Shown here: in pieces, positions 52,321-60,696 of the stretch
Position numbering within the stretch: position 1 is the stretch's first letter
How the letters are laid out: each line of letters opens with the position of its first letter
Source: an uncultured Bacteroidia bacterium
GTDB taxonomy: Bacteria > Bacteroidota > Bacteroidia > Bacteroidales > CAJPTX01
Length of the DNA stretch: 64,000 nt
Direction of reading: 5' to 3'
Assembly (NCBI GenBank): GCA_947252645.1
Contig: CAMXWF010000005.1
Span: 62,001 to 126,000, forward strand
Made by a program: the position numbers and the translations under genes
The notes under the pieces: model-generated
What the model saw: only the letters and a program-made list of their open reading frames with translations
Told to the model about the DNA's origin: nothing
Database searches by the model: none

Positions 52321-52995
52321 ATGGTGAAGTTACGTGTTGTGTGCCTCTTCGCATTAGCCCTTTGCGCTCTTCATGCAACTGCGCATTCAAATTTGCTAGC
52401 TACCGTTCCTGCAACGGACGCTGAAGAGGAAGTGGTGCCCGTTAAGGTGGGCGATGTGCTGTGTCTCGATGGCACCGTGGAGCCTGCTAAGAAGTGGGCC
52501 AAGAGCAAAAAAGCCCCTAAGGGCGTGGTGTTCTTCGTGGACTCAACGGGGCAGCACGGTTGGGCCTTGGCACTCCGCGATAACGGCAACCTCACCTGGG
52601 GCACTACTGTAGACATTGCTGCTATCCCCAACCTGAATGCCAACGAGGCCCTGGCCGATTTCAACGGCAAGCAGAACACCCAGGCTATACTCGCTGCCGA
52701 GGGCGACTTCCCTGCAGTGGCAGTGCTTGAGACTGCCCAAGGGTGGTATTTACCCTCCGCGGGGCAGCTCCGCAAGCTCACGGATAATCTGAGTAAGGTA
52801 GACCGCACGTTAGACAGGCTGATTTCCAATGGGGTCCAGGCCACAAAGTTTGCAAAAGGGGCCTACTGGTCGAGTAGCGAGACCACGGATGCCCGGGCGT
52901 GGTACGTGGTGCACACTGGTGCCCTGAGCAACTTCTTTGGCACAGGCTACGAGAAGCATCAGCAATACTATGTGCGCGGTGTAATTGACTTCTAG
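52321..52995 (+). CDS. Secreted protein with DUF1566-like (Lcl C-terminal) domain
   Basis: 224 residues with signal peptide MVKLRVVCLFALALCALHATAHS. The mature part has the DUF1566/Fib_succ_major pattern: KGVVFFVDSTGQHGWALAL, GWYLPSAGQLRKL, then AYWSSSETTDARAWYV. Such C-type-lectin-like domains occur on bacterial surface proteins, often as the main exported unit. It has no sorting domain, so probably stays periplasmic. Function unknown. Confidence 0.7.
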   Translation: MVKLRVVCLFALALCALHATAHSNLLATVPATDAEEEVVPVKVGDVLCLDGTVEPAKKWAKSKKAPKGVVFFVDSTGQHGWALALRDNGNLTWGTTVDIAAIPNLNANEALADFNGKQNTQAILAAEGDFPAVAVLETAQGWYLPSAGQLRKLTDNLSKVDRTLDRLISNGVQATKFAKGAYWSSSETTDARAWYVVHTGALSNFFGTGYEKHQQYYVRGVIDF

Positions 52996-53720
52996 CCTCC
53001 GCATTTAGCGACTGCCCGAGGTCTGCGCCCCTTCTGGAGCGTAGGCCTCGGGCAATTCTTTTTCCTCGCAGCCCTTAGTCAAGTGGGGAGACTACCCTTG
53101 TTGCCCCACGCCCCCCCTGCACGGTGTAGGCGTTGTCTGGCGATGGGGGTGCTGCGTCCCGTTTGGCCTGTACCTCGCAGGTCGCCATGGTCCTGACCTC
53201 CATGCACATGGCTTGCTACGGGGCATATCCTCCACTCTGGCGGCTTTTCCTCCTCTTGCCATTGCTGTGTTCCCTTCGAAAGGCCGTGCCGGCCCCTGGC
53301 GTTGTAGCCTTCTAGACTCGCTCTCCCCTGCGCCAGGCGTATTCCACTAGAAAGATGAAGAGAAGGGGCGCTACGAAGTCAATGCCCCCGGCTAGCGATG
53401 TCCTGACGTAGCGATTCCCCATGCCTTGCCTAGTTACCCTAGCCTTACCCTTGGCGCGGTCGCTAGCCGACACCCCGTTGCTTACGCTGTGCCATGCGGC
53501 AGCTGGAGTAGCCCCGTAGCGCAGCGAAATCCCTTCCGCGCAGCCTGTGTCGACAAGACCAACATTTCCAGAAGCTGAGAGCCGCAGCTGCTCCCCCACG
53601 TGCAAGAGGCCGAGAGAGCGCAGCCAGCCCTACGTCCTGCGCTGCAATTCCCCCGGCCCCGTGGGGAGTCTCTAGTCATTCAACGGATTTCCGCGCGCTA
53701 AGCGCCCAAGGGTCTACTGC
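52996..53720. other. Long intergenic region, no firm gene
   Basis: 725 bp between convergent genes. It starts with the terminator 53013-53063. A minus-strand frame of 97 codons (53605-53312) ends in a hydrophobic stretch (FVAPLLFIFLVEYAW), but has no clear start signal or family match; the region might equally be a structured RNA or decayed DNA. Confidence 0.5.
53013..53063 (+). terminator. Rho-independent terminator of the DUF1566-like gene
   Basis: TGCCCGAGG (53013-53021) pairs with CCTCGGGCA (53046-53054), with further pairing inside (GCGCCCC / GGAGCG region), then ATTCTTTTTC. Lies 18 bp after the stop. Confidence 0.85.
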
Positions 53721-55289
53721 TCACTCCACGGGGGCCGTAGTGATGCTGCATCCCATCTGCTGCACCGTGTGGCAATGGTAGGCCTGCTGCTCTGCCGGGT
53801 AGTCGCTTCGGAAATGCCCCCCCCGGCTCTCCTTTCGGAATAGCGCGCCGTCTAGCACACAGCTAGCCACCGTGACCCTATTGCGCATCAGTCGGGCGTA
53901 GAACTCGTGAGAGTCCTGTGGCAAGGAGGCCTTGAGTTCAGCCAGCTGCCTGCGGGCCGCCTCTATCGTGGTGGCCGTACGCACGATGCCAGCGCCCTCG
54001 TGGAGAATTTGCCCCACATGGGCGGTAACGTGGTCGAGTCTATCAGCCTGGGCGGCCTGGAGGGTATAGTAGGGCTGGAAGGACCTGTCGATCGTCTGCG
54101 GCGTGCTGCGCGCATGCTCCACCGCCCGTTTCCCAAAGACCAGGCACTCGATAAGCGAATTGGAGGCCAGTCGGTTGGCGCCCATGAGGCCCGAGCAGGC
54201 TATTTCGCCACAAGCGTAGAGATGTGGGATACCCGTATAGCCTTCTAAGTCGGTCCGCACGCCGCCCACCATGTAGTGCGCGGCGGGGGCCACAGGGATT
54301 CGCTTTGTGAGGTCGTAGCCCGCATCGTGGCAACGCTGCCAGATGTGCGGAAAGCGCTGCGTCACCTTTTCAGCGTCCAAGTGGCGCAAGTCGAGCCATA
54401 CGTAGGGCATGTCCGCTTGCTTGGCGATCTCTGCATGGATAGCGAGCGTCACCTGGTCTCTTGGTGAGAGCTCCGCCTGCGGATAGCGCCCCAGCATGAA
54501 CCGTTCGCCCTTCTGATTGAGCAGGTGTGCCCCTTCGCCGCGCACGGCCTCGCTCACCAGGAAGGCTGGGCCGTGGGGGATGTAGAGTGCCGTGGGGTGG
54601 AATTGCACAAACTCTGCATCGTAAATTCTGCAACCTGCATTATAGGCTAGGGCGATGCCATCGCCCAGCGCAGTACGCGGGTTAGTGCTGCGTGGGTAGA
54701 GCGCGCAGAGTCCTCCAAGGGCCAAGATGGTGTTTTGCGCGTAGATGATCTCCTCCTGGGCGCGCTGGGTGTCCCAGGTCCTAATGCCTTGGCAGCCACT
54801 AGGGCCCATGAGCAGCTCCAAGGCCACGTGATGCTCCAGGATGGAGATGTTATCCTTTTGCTTCACTTGGCCTTGCACGAAGCTTGTAAGGTGCTCCCCC
54901 GTGGCGTCGCCCCCCGCGTGGAGTACGCGTCGATGGTGATGCCCACCTTCTAGACCCAGCGAAAGACTCCCATTGGAAGAGTCGAATTGCATTCCCAGCG
55001 CGATGAGTTCCTGGATGCGGGCAGGGGCCTCGTAGGCTAGGATCTCGGCGGCCTTGGTGTCGCATAGGCCGCGGCCAGCCTCCAGGGTGTCGTGCAGGTG
55101 GAGGCTTGGGGAGTCGTCTTGCTCTACTACGGCGGCTATTCCCCCTTGGGCATTGTAGGAGTTGCTTTGCTCTAGCTCCCCTTGGGTGATTATTCCGACG
55201 GTTCCATATTGCGAGGCGATGAGGGCAGCATAGGTGCCGGCCAGCCCGCTACCAGCCACCAGAAAATCGAATGTAGATGTTTGCGCCAT
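53721..55289 (-). CDS. nadB: L-aspartate oxidase
   Basis: 522-residue FAD enzyme that turns aspartate into iminoaspartate, the first step of NAD synthesis. FAD-binding VAGSGLAGTYAAL at the N-terminus, SNSYNAQGGIAAVV, GGHHHRRVLHAGGDATGEHL in part, the substrate-site PAAHYMVGGVRTDLEG, and ACGEIACSGLMGANRLASNS in part. Full length. nadA and nadC are not nearby. Confidence 0.95.
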   Translation of the reverse strand: MAQTSTFDFLVAGSGLAGTYAALIASQYGTVGIITQGELEQSNSYNAQGGIAAVVEQDDSPSLHLHDTLEAGRGLCDTKAAEILAYEAPARIQELIALGMQFDSSNGSLSLGLEGGHHHRRVLHAGGDATGEHLTSFVQGQVKQKDNISILEHHVALELLMGPSGCQGIRTWDTQRAQEEIIYAQNTILALGGLCALYPRSTNPRTALGDGIALAYNAGCRIYDAEFVQFHPTALYIPHGPAFLVSEAVRGEGAHLLNQKGERFMLGRYPQAELSPRDQVTLAIHAEIAKQADMPYVWLDLRHLDAEKVTQRFPHIWQRCHDAGYDLTKRIPVAPAAHYMVGGVRTDLEGYTGIPHLYACGEIACSGLMGANRLASNSLIECLVFGKRAVEHARSTPQTIDRSFQPYYTLQAAQADRLDHVTAHVGQILHEGAGIVRTATTIEAARRQLAELKASLPQDSHEFYARLMRNRVTVASCVLDGALFRKESRGGHFRSDYPAEQQAYHCHTVQQMGCSITTAPVE

Positions 55290-55306
55290 GGCTTTGGAAT
55301 TCCGCT

Positions 55307-55348
55307 AAAAAACGACACGTCACTACGGACTCGTCCGCAGCAACGTGT
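55307..55348 (-). terminator. Rho-independent terminator of floA
   Basis: On the minus strand ACACGT pairs with ACGTGT, with GCGGAC/GTCCGT-type pairing inside, and then CGTTTTTTAG. It lies 25-66 bp after the floA stop and upstream of nadB, so nadB is transcribed separately. Confidence 0.7.
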
Positions 55349-55372
55349 TTTTAGATAGCGTGGAGGAGGGTG

Positions 55373-56368
55373 CTACCTCCTAGTGTCGTTGGGATTAAGT
55401 GGGGAGTCTGCGCCACCGCCCGCAATCCCCTCGCGCATTTGCGTGTCGGCTTGGATGTTTTTGATCTGGTAGTAGTCCATGATGCCTAGGTTGCCTTCGC
55501 GGAAGGCCTGCGCCATGGCCATGGGGATTTGCGCCTCGGCCTCTATCACCTTGGCGCGCATCTCTTGGGCCTTGGCGCGCATCTCCTGCTCGGTGGCTAC
55601 GGCCATCGCACGACGCTCCTCAGCCTTGGCCTGCGCAATGTTCTTGTCGGCATTCGCTTGGTCCATCTGGAGCACCGCCCCGATATTCTTCCCCACGTCG
55701 ATGTCCGCAATATCTATTGAGAGGATCTCGTAGGCCGTGCCGGCATCTAGGCCCTTGGCAAGTACTACCTTCGAGATGGAGTCGGGGTTCTCCAGCACCT
55801 GCTCGTGCGAGGTGGCCGAGCCTATCGAGGTCACGATCCCCTCGCCCACGCGGGCTAGCACCGTTTCCTCGCCAGCGCCCCCCACCAGCTGGTTGATGTT
55901 GGTACGTACCGTCACGCGCGCCTTGGCCACGAGCTGAATACCATTCTTGGCCACGGCGGAAACGGGCGGCGTATCGATGACTTTGGGAATAACCGACATT
56001 TTCACGGCCTCATAGACATCGCGTCCCGCCAAGTCGATTGCGGTAGCCATCTTGAAATCCAAGGGGATATTCGCCTTTTGCGCCGACACCAAGGCGTGCA
56101 CCACGTTTGACACGTGGCCTCCCGCAAGATAGTGCGCCTCCAGGTCGTTGCGCTTGAGCACCAGGCCCGCCTTAGTTCCCTCGATTAGAGCCTGCACGAT
56201 CACACGGGGAGGCACACGACGCCAGCGCATCAGGATGAGCTGCAGCAGCGATATCCGCACGCCCGACACCAAGGCTGAAAACCAAAGCCCCACTGGCACG
56301 AAGTAGAACAACGTCCACAGTAGTAGTAGTGCTACCACTATGATCCCTATTAGCCATACTATTTCCAT
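55373..56368 (-). CDS. floA: Flotillin-like protein FloA
   Basis: 331 residues. N-terminal membrane segment (IVWLIGIIVVALLLLWTLFYF), a second hydrophobic patch (LISLLQLILM-type, ~38-47), an SPFH domain (AVAKNGIQLVAKARVTVRTN in part; GAGEETVLARVGEGIVTSIG), a coiled-coil part rich in Ala/Glu (ADKNIAQAKAEERRAMAVAT), and a short C-terminal tail. Organises membrane microdomains. The frequent NfeD partner is not adjacent. Confidence 0.95.
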   Translation of the reverse strand: MEIVWLIGIIVVALLLLWTLFYFVPVGLWFSALVSGVRISLLQLILMRWRRVPPRVIVQALIEGTKAGLVLKRNDLEAHYLAGGHVSNVVHALVSAQKANIPLDFKMATAIDLAGRDVYEAVKMSVIPKVIDTPPVSAVAKNGIQLVAKARVTVRTNINQLVGGAGEETVLARVGEGIVTSIGSATSHEQVLENPDSISKVVLAKGLDAGTAYEILSIDIADIDVGKNIGAVLQMDQANADKNIAQAKAEERRAMAVATEQEMRAKAQEMRAKVIEAEAQIPMAMAQAFREGNLGIMDYYQIKNIQADTQMREGIAGGGADSPLNPNDTRR

Positions 56369-56440
56369 GGTATTCGCTATGTTATCTGTTATCTACACTT
56401 GCGCACACCGCGCTGCCATGCTTACATGGCTGCTGGCACG

Positions 56441-56448
56441 GCAAGGTA
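56441..56448 (-). promoter_or_regulatory. floA: Possible -7 box for floA
   Basis: The minus strand reads TACCTTGC, a partial match to TAnnTTTG, 72 bp before the floA ATG. An 18-bp perfect palindrome, GGCCAACAGCTGTTGGCC, lies further upstream at 56492-56509 and could be an operator or part of the purQ 3' end. Confidence 0.3.
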
Positions 56449-56633
56449 ACTTTTTCCCGACACTTCTTCCACCTGCCGAGCACTGCGCCACGGCCAACAG
56501 CTGTTGGCCCGGAGCAACGACCCCCTCCTCGAACCTTTGCTTCAAGTGCTCCACACATGGTCATCGCCGCAACGTAGTAGTAGCACCCCATCGATATTTT
56601 GCGTTTGCTGGCAAGTCGAGCGAGCCCTTACGG

Positions 56634-57332
56634 CTACTTGAGCGAATCCCAGAAGGCGCAGATGCTGCGTAGGATCTTTAGTCCATCTGTGTTGCCCTGC
56701 AATACGCTGCTTGCACGCTCAGGGTGGGGCATCATGCCGATCACGCGCTTGTTGCGGCTACAGATACCCGCGATGTTATCGATGGCGCCATTGGGGTTTG
56801 CCGATTCGCGCACCTCTCCGTTGGGCTCGCAATACCGGAAGAGGATCTGCTCGTGGTGTCGCAGCGAGGAGAGCGTCTCCTTATCGGCATAGTAGGCCCC
56901 TTCGCTGTGCGCGATGGGGATCTTGAGCACGTTCTGCCCCCGAAGCGAGGTGGTGGGCGATTCGGGTTTTACCTCTGGAGCCAGGTAAACGTTTTTGCAA
57001 ATGAAGCGTCCGCCCACGTTGCGCCGTAGGGCGCCCGGCAACAGACCGCTCTCACACAGCACCTGGAATCCGTTGCATATCCCCAGCACAAAGCCCCCTT
57101 GGTCCACTAGGCTGCGCACGCTATCCATGACAGGCGAGAACTTGGCCAGCGCGCCAGAGCGTAGGTAGTCTCCATAGGAAAAACCGCCCGGCAGCACTAT
57201 CGCCTCTACCCCCCGAAGATCTGGATCTTTATGCCAGAGCATCTCCACAGGGAAGCCCATGACGTCGTGCAGAGCCTTATAGGCATCGCGATCGCAATTC
57301 GACCCCGGGAATACTACCACGCCAAACCGCAT
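56634..57332 (-). CDS. purQ: Phosphoribosylformylglycinamidine synthase subunit PurQ
   Basis: 232-residue class I glutamine amidotransferase that feeds ammonia to PurL in purine synthesis. Catalytic triad visible: Cys86 in LGICNGFQVL, His203 and Glu205 in MMPHPERA. Also VVVFPGSNCDRD at the N-terminus and LPGGFSYGDYLRSG. Being separate implies that this organism uses the split PurL/PurQ/PurS enzyme rather than the long fused PurL; no purL or purS gene is in the window. Confidence 0.95.
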   Translation of the reverse strand: MRFGVVVFPGSNCDRDAYKALHDVMGFPVEMLWHKDPDLRGVEAIVLPGGFSYGDYLRSGALAKFSPVMDSVRSLVDQGGFVLGICNGFQVLCESGLLPGALRRNVGGRFICKNVYLAPEVKPESPTTSLRGQNVLKIPIAHSEGAYYADKETLSSLRHHEQILFRYCEPNGEVRESANPNGAIDNIAGICSRNKRVIGMMPHPERASSVLQGNTDGLKILRSICAFWDSLK

Positions 57333-57365
57333 AGTCCAACAGTGCTTTATGTGCTAACTCCACCG

Positions 57366-57373
57366 CGAAGGTA
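57366..57373 (-). promoter_or_regulatory. purQ: -7 box for purQ
   Basis: The minus strand reads TACCTTCG, 33 bp before the purQ ATG; same box form as before atpB and rpmE2. Confidence 0.5.
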
Positions 57374-57452
57374 GCTATTTCTGGCAACCTACTTCTCCCC
57401 TGCCCGTGGTGGGGGCTTCGTGTGTTGGGGGGCATAGTTCATGGTTCCAGAA

Positions 57453-57489
57453 ATAAAAAAATGGGGCGGCGCATTTTAGACGCCGCCCC
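57453..57489 (-). terminator. Rho-independent terminator of the T9SS protein gene
   Basis: On the minus strand GGGGCGGCG pairs perfectly with CGCCGCCCC (57463-57471 and 57481-57489) around a 9-nt AT-rich loop, followed by ATTTTTTTATTT. Lies 20 bp after the stop at 57510. Confidence 0.92.
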
Positions 57490-57509
57490 GTGGAAGTTGT
57501 AGAACCAGG

Positions 57510-58559
57510 TTACTGCTTCAGCAGCTGCGCGCTCTTGCAGCTACCCGCGCTCTCCAGTCGGAGTACGTAGACCCCAGCCGGGAGCTGCTGGAGCTGCGAA
57601 GTAAACGTCGCGGTGTATTCCCCAGCATCCTTGGCCCCCTGCTCTAGGGTGGCCACCAAGAATCCCTGCACATCGTAGAGGGCTAGGATCACATTCCCCG
57701 ACTTCGCGAGCTTATAGGAGACATGCAGCTCGCTACCAAAGGGATTGGGAGTCACCGTTAGGGACTTGAGCGTTGCATCCTTGGGCTTGACCTCTGATCC
57801 CTCAGCTATAGGCAGCTGCTCCGCCACGGGTTCCACCACGGGATTGTAGGCGCTCTTAGCTGGCTCGAGCGTGCCATCAGGCTTGCGGGTGAAGTTGAGC
57901 GTGAGTACGGGGTAGCGGTGGGAGGCGACGTACCAGCGGTAGGTCTCTACGGTGTAGCCGCCGGCATTCTGCCCCTCGTGGCTGTAGTTGGTTTGGCGCA
58001 CCGTCTTCACGCGCAGTGCGTTGTGCAGCGTAGTGCCTGGCAGAATTAGCGTTCCCTGCCCATCGGCCACACTGCTTACGCTGACGGAGAAGTCGAAAAC
58101 GAAATTACTCCCTTGGTAGCGCTGCTGGCCAGTGGTAGTGCTGGTAAAGTGGTCGCCATAGGCGAACGGGTAGGCGTGCTTACGCAGGGGGGCATAGTAC
58201 ACCCACTCCACTTTGCCTTCATCCATGCGCTCACCCATTACGTCCAGCCCCTCCTTGGAGGACCTGAGGAAGCACTGCAGGTCATCTTCCACCAGGCAGC
58301 TGTTGGCGTTGGCGTACTCTATCGCTGGGGCCATGGTGGAGGGCTCCACTACCTCTCCGCGGAACGGGCCGAGCTGGGGCAGCGCGCTGAAGTCCCACGC
58401 AACGCCTTCTCCCGCTGGCCCTGGGGCCACGGCCGTGGTGCGGATCATCGGGTTCGGATACCCAGGCAGCACGCCGTGCGTGGTCTCTTGCATGACGACC
58501 TGGGCCATCGCGGTGGCCACGGCGCCTAGCATTGCAATTGTAACAATTAGTCGTTTCAT
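57510..58559 (-). CDS. Secreted protein with T9SS type A sorting domain
   Basis: 349 residues with signal peptide MKRLIVTIAMLGAVATAMAQ. The mature part (~25-250) is beta-rich without a family I recognise (PGPAGEGVAWDFSALPQLG; TLILPGTTLHNALRVKT). The last ~80 residues are a type A sorting domain: LTVTPNPFGSELHVSYKL, NVILALYDVQGFLVATLEQG, LPAGVYVLRLES. Exported to the surface or medium by T9SS. Strong terminator downstream; lies downstream of kce in the same direction with a 151-bp gap. Confidence 0.8.
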   Translation of the reverse strand: MKRLIVTIAMLGAVATAMAQVVMQETTHGVLPGYPNPMIRTTAVAPGPAGEGVAWDFSALPQLGPFRGEVVEPSTMAPAIEYANANSCLVEDDLQCFLRSSKEGLDVMGERMDEGKVEWVYYAPLRKHAYPFAYGDHFTSTTTGQQRYQGSNFVFDFSVSVSSVADGQGTLILPGTTLHNALRVKTVRQTNYSHEGQNAGGYTVETYRWYVASHRYPVLTLNFTRKPDGTLEPAKSAYNPVVEPVAEQLPIAEGSEVKPKDATLKSLTVTPNPFGSELHVSYKLAKSGNVILALYDVQGFLVATLEQGAKDAGEYTATFTSQLQQLPAGVYVLRLESAGSCKSAQLLKQ

Positions 58560-58710
58560 AGTCTCTTTTCCTCCTCACGGGCACATGCTCTGTGCACCTT
58601 GTATTCTGTACTATGGGTATACGTATAGCATAAAAAATTGTTTCCTCGTGTAACCCCACCCCGGCTGGTCTGCGGGGCCCGTAGGTCAGCCGGGGGAAGG
58701 GTAGGGGGGG

Positions 58711-59538
58711 CTACGCCTTGGGGGGGAGGCTGAGGATCTGGCGGGCTTCAGCTGGGTTGGCAATCTCGCGGCCGACCAGACGGGCCATTTTGACCACCTT
58801 TTCCACCAGCGCTCCGTTGGACTTGGCCAGCACGCCCTTCTCGAGGTAGAGGTTATCCTCAAAGCCTACGCGGACGTTGCCACCCATGGTCACAGCGTGC
58901 ATGGCCAGCGGGAACTGGTGGCGACCGATGCCGGTGGCCGTCCACGTGGAGCCCTCGGGAATGTTGCGCACCAGCCAGGCCAAGTTCTCGCCCGTGGCGG
59001 GCGTGCAGCCAAAGACCCCCAGCACGAAGTTGAACTGCATGGGTGCCCCCGGCACCTCGCCGCGTTGGGCTAGCTTGAGAATGGTGTCCAAGTGGCCCAT
59101 TTCGAAGCATTCGTACTCGGGCTTGATGTGGTTTTCCAGCATGCGCTTACCGAAGGCTCGCATCATGGGCACTGTGTTCTCAAACACCTCGTCGCCAAAA
59201 TTGCAGGTGCCGCAATCCAAGGTGGCCATTTCGGGCATGAGCTCGGTGGGCTGCAGGCGTTCCTCGGCCGTCATGCCCACTGCACCCCCCGTGGAGGGGA
59301 TGACGATCACATCGGGCACAACCTGGTAGATGGCATCGAGCACCTCCTTGAAGCGAGCCTTCGACTGCGTGGGAGTGCCATCGTCTTCCCGCACGTGCAC
59401 GTGGATCACCGCGGCGCCAGCATCGTAGGCCGACTTGGCTTCCCGCACCATATCCTTGACCGTGTAGGGGACAGCGGGGTTTTGCTCCTGGGTCACCTCG
59501 GCGCCGCAGATGGCCGCCGTTATTATCAGCTTTTCCAT
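58711..59538 (-). CDS. kce: 3-keto-5-aminohexanoate cleavage enzyme
   Basis: 275 residues, BKACE family TIM barrel that splits 3-keto-5-aminohexanoate with acetyl-CoA into 3-aminobutyryl-CoA and acetoacetate in lysine fermentation. Zinc ligands at the family positions: His46 and His48 in AAVIHVHVRED; the conserved Glu in GFEDNLYLEKG near residue 230. Also ITAAICGAEVT at the N-terminus and IPSTGGAVGMTAEER. Follows kal by 9 bp, so kce and kal are one operon. Confidence 0.95.
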   Translation of the reverse strand: MEKLIITAAICGAEVTQEQNPAVPYTVKDMVREAKSAYDAGAAVIHVHVREDDGTPTQSKARFKEVLDAIYQVVPDVIVIPSTGGAVGMTAEERLQPTELMPEMATLDCGTCNFGDEVFENTVPMMRAFGKRMLENHIKPEYECFEMGHLDTILKLAQRGEVPGAPMQFNFVLGVFGCTPATGENLAWLVRNIPEGSTWTATGIGRHQFPLAMHAVTMGGNVRVGFEDNLYLEKGVLAKSNGALVEKVVKMARLVGREIANPAEARQILSLPPKA

Positions 59539-59547
59539 GGCCTCCCT

Positions 59548-59934
59548 CTATTTCTTACGCTGGCACTCCTTCTTGACCACGCAGGTGCCGCTGGCCCTGC
59601 AGACCACGATGGGTTGATCCAGCACGTCGGCCGCGGATTCGCTCACGTCGGGCCTGGAGCGCACCACCTTGCGGGCCTCGAAGGTCATCTTGCGCGAGGT
59701 GTTTCCCACGTGGGTGATCTCGCCCACGGCCTCGATGTAGTCCCCGCCGTAGACGGGCGCCAGGAATTCCACGCTGTCGTAGGCCACGAATAGCCCCTCA
59801 TCGCCGTCCTGCATGATGAGCAGCTCGGTGGCCACATCGCCGAACAGGGCCAGCATGTGCGCCCCATCGACCAAATTGCCCCCGTAGTGGGCGTCTTGGC
59901 TGCTCATGCGCAGCCGTATCATCGTCTTTACCAT
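59548..59934 (-). CDS. kal: 3-aminobutyryl-CoA ammonia-lyase
   Basis: 128-residue hot-dog-fold enzyme that removes ammonia from 3-aminobutyryl-CoA to give crotonyl-CoA, the step after kce. Matches the family by MIRLRMSSQDAHYGGNLVDG, MLALFGDVATELLI and FLAPVYGGDYIEA. Between ctfA (44 bp upstream) and kce (9 bp downstream). Confidence 0.92.
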   Translation of the reverse strand: MVKTMIRLRMSSQDAHYGGNLVDGAHMLALFGDVATELLIMQDGDEGLFVAYDSVEFLAPVYGGDYIEAVGEITHVGNTSRKMTFEARKVVRSRPDVSESAADVLDQPIVVCRASGTCVVKKECQRKK

Positions 59935-59978
59935 TCTCGCTCTACTATATTATGGGTTCCACCAAATGCGCTGCGGGG

Positions 59979-60623
59979 TTAGGCTACGATGTAGTCCACC
60001 AGGATGGAGGGTGTGTGCACCTGCTCCGGCGCGATGCTGCCCACCTCTTTGAGTTCCTTGACCTCGGCTATCACCACGTCTGCCGCCATGGCCATTAGCG
60101 GGTTGAAGTTCTGCGAAGTGCCCTTGTAGACCAGATTCCCGGCCTTGTCGCCCACGCTGGCGCCCAGGATGGCCACATCGGCGTGCAGGGGCTTCTCGAG
60201 CAGGTAGTCCACGCCGTCGACCTGGATAATCGTCTTGCCCTTGGCAACGTCGGTGCCTAGCCCGGTGCGGGTGAGCGCGCCGCCCAGCCCGCAGCCCCCG
60301 CAGCGGATGCGCTCAGCCAGCGAGCCCTGGGGGCTGAACTCCACCTCGAGGGTGCCCTCGTTCATCTGCTGCCCCGTGAACTGGTTGGTGCCAATGTGCG
60401 AGGCGATGATTTTTTTGACCTGCTTGTTGACGATCAGCTTTCCAGCCCCTTTGTCGGGGTAGGCCGTGTCGTTGAGAATCAGCGTGAGGTTTTTGACCCC
60501 GCTGGCCACCAAGGCATCCACCACGCGCTCCGCCGTCCCGTTGCCCAAGAAACCGCCAACCATCACGGTCATCCCGTCCTTGATCTTGGCCGCCGCCGCC
60601 GCCGCGCTAATCTGCTTCTCCAT
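59979..60623 (-). CDS. Butyrate/acetate-acetoacetate CoA-transferase subunit A
   Basis: 214 residues from ATG 60623 (MEKQISAAAAAAKIKDGMT); longer starts would run into the promoter box. Matches subunit A of type I CoA transferases (AtoD/CtfA): GGFLGNGTAERVVDALV, NQFTGQQMNEGTLEVEFSPQ, GLGTDVAKGK, then SQNFNPLMAMAADVVIAEV in part. It recycles acetoacetate from the kce reaction. The catalytic subunit B gene, normally adjacent, is not here. First gene of ctfA-kal-kce. Confidence 0.93.
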   Translation of the reverse strand: MEKQISAAAAAAKIKDGMTVMVGGFLGNGTAERVVDALVASGVKNLTLILNDTAYPDKGAGKLIVNKQVKKIIASHIGTNQFTGQQMNEGTLEVEFSPQGSLAERIRCGGCGLGGALTRTGLGTDVAKGKTIIQVDGVDYLLEKPLHADVAILGASVGDKAGNLVYKGTSQNFNPLMAMAADVVIAEVKELKEVGSIAPEQVHTPSILVDYIVA

Positions 60624-60688
60624 CGCTATGACGTTTTGATCATTATTTTCCTCGCCAGGCCCGCCGCACGCTACGGTGGCCACTGCCA

Positions 60689-60696
60689 CAAAGATA
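60689..60696 (-). promoter_or_regulatory. -7 box for the lysine-fermentation operon
   Basis: The minus strand reads TATCTTTG, a perfect match to TAnnTTTG, 65 bp before the CoA-transferase ATG at 60623. Confidence 0.55.
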
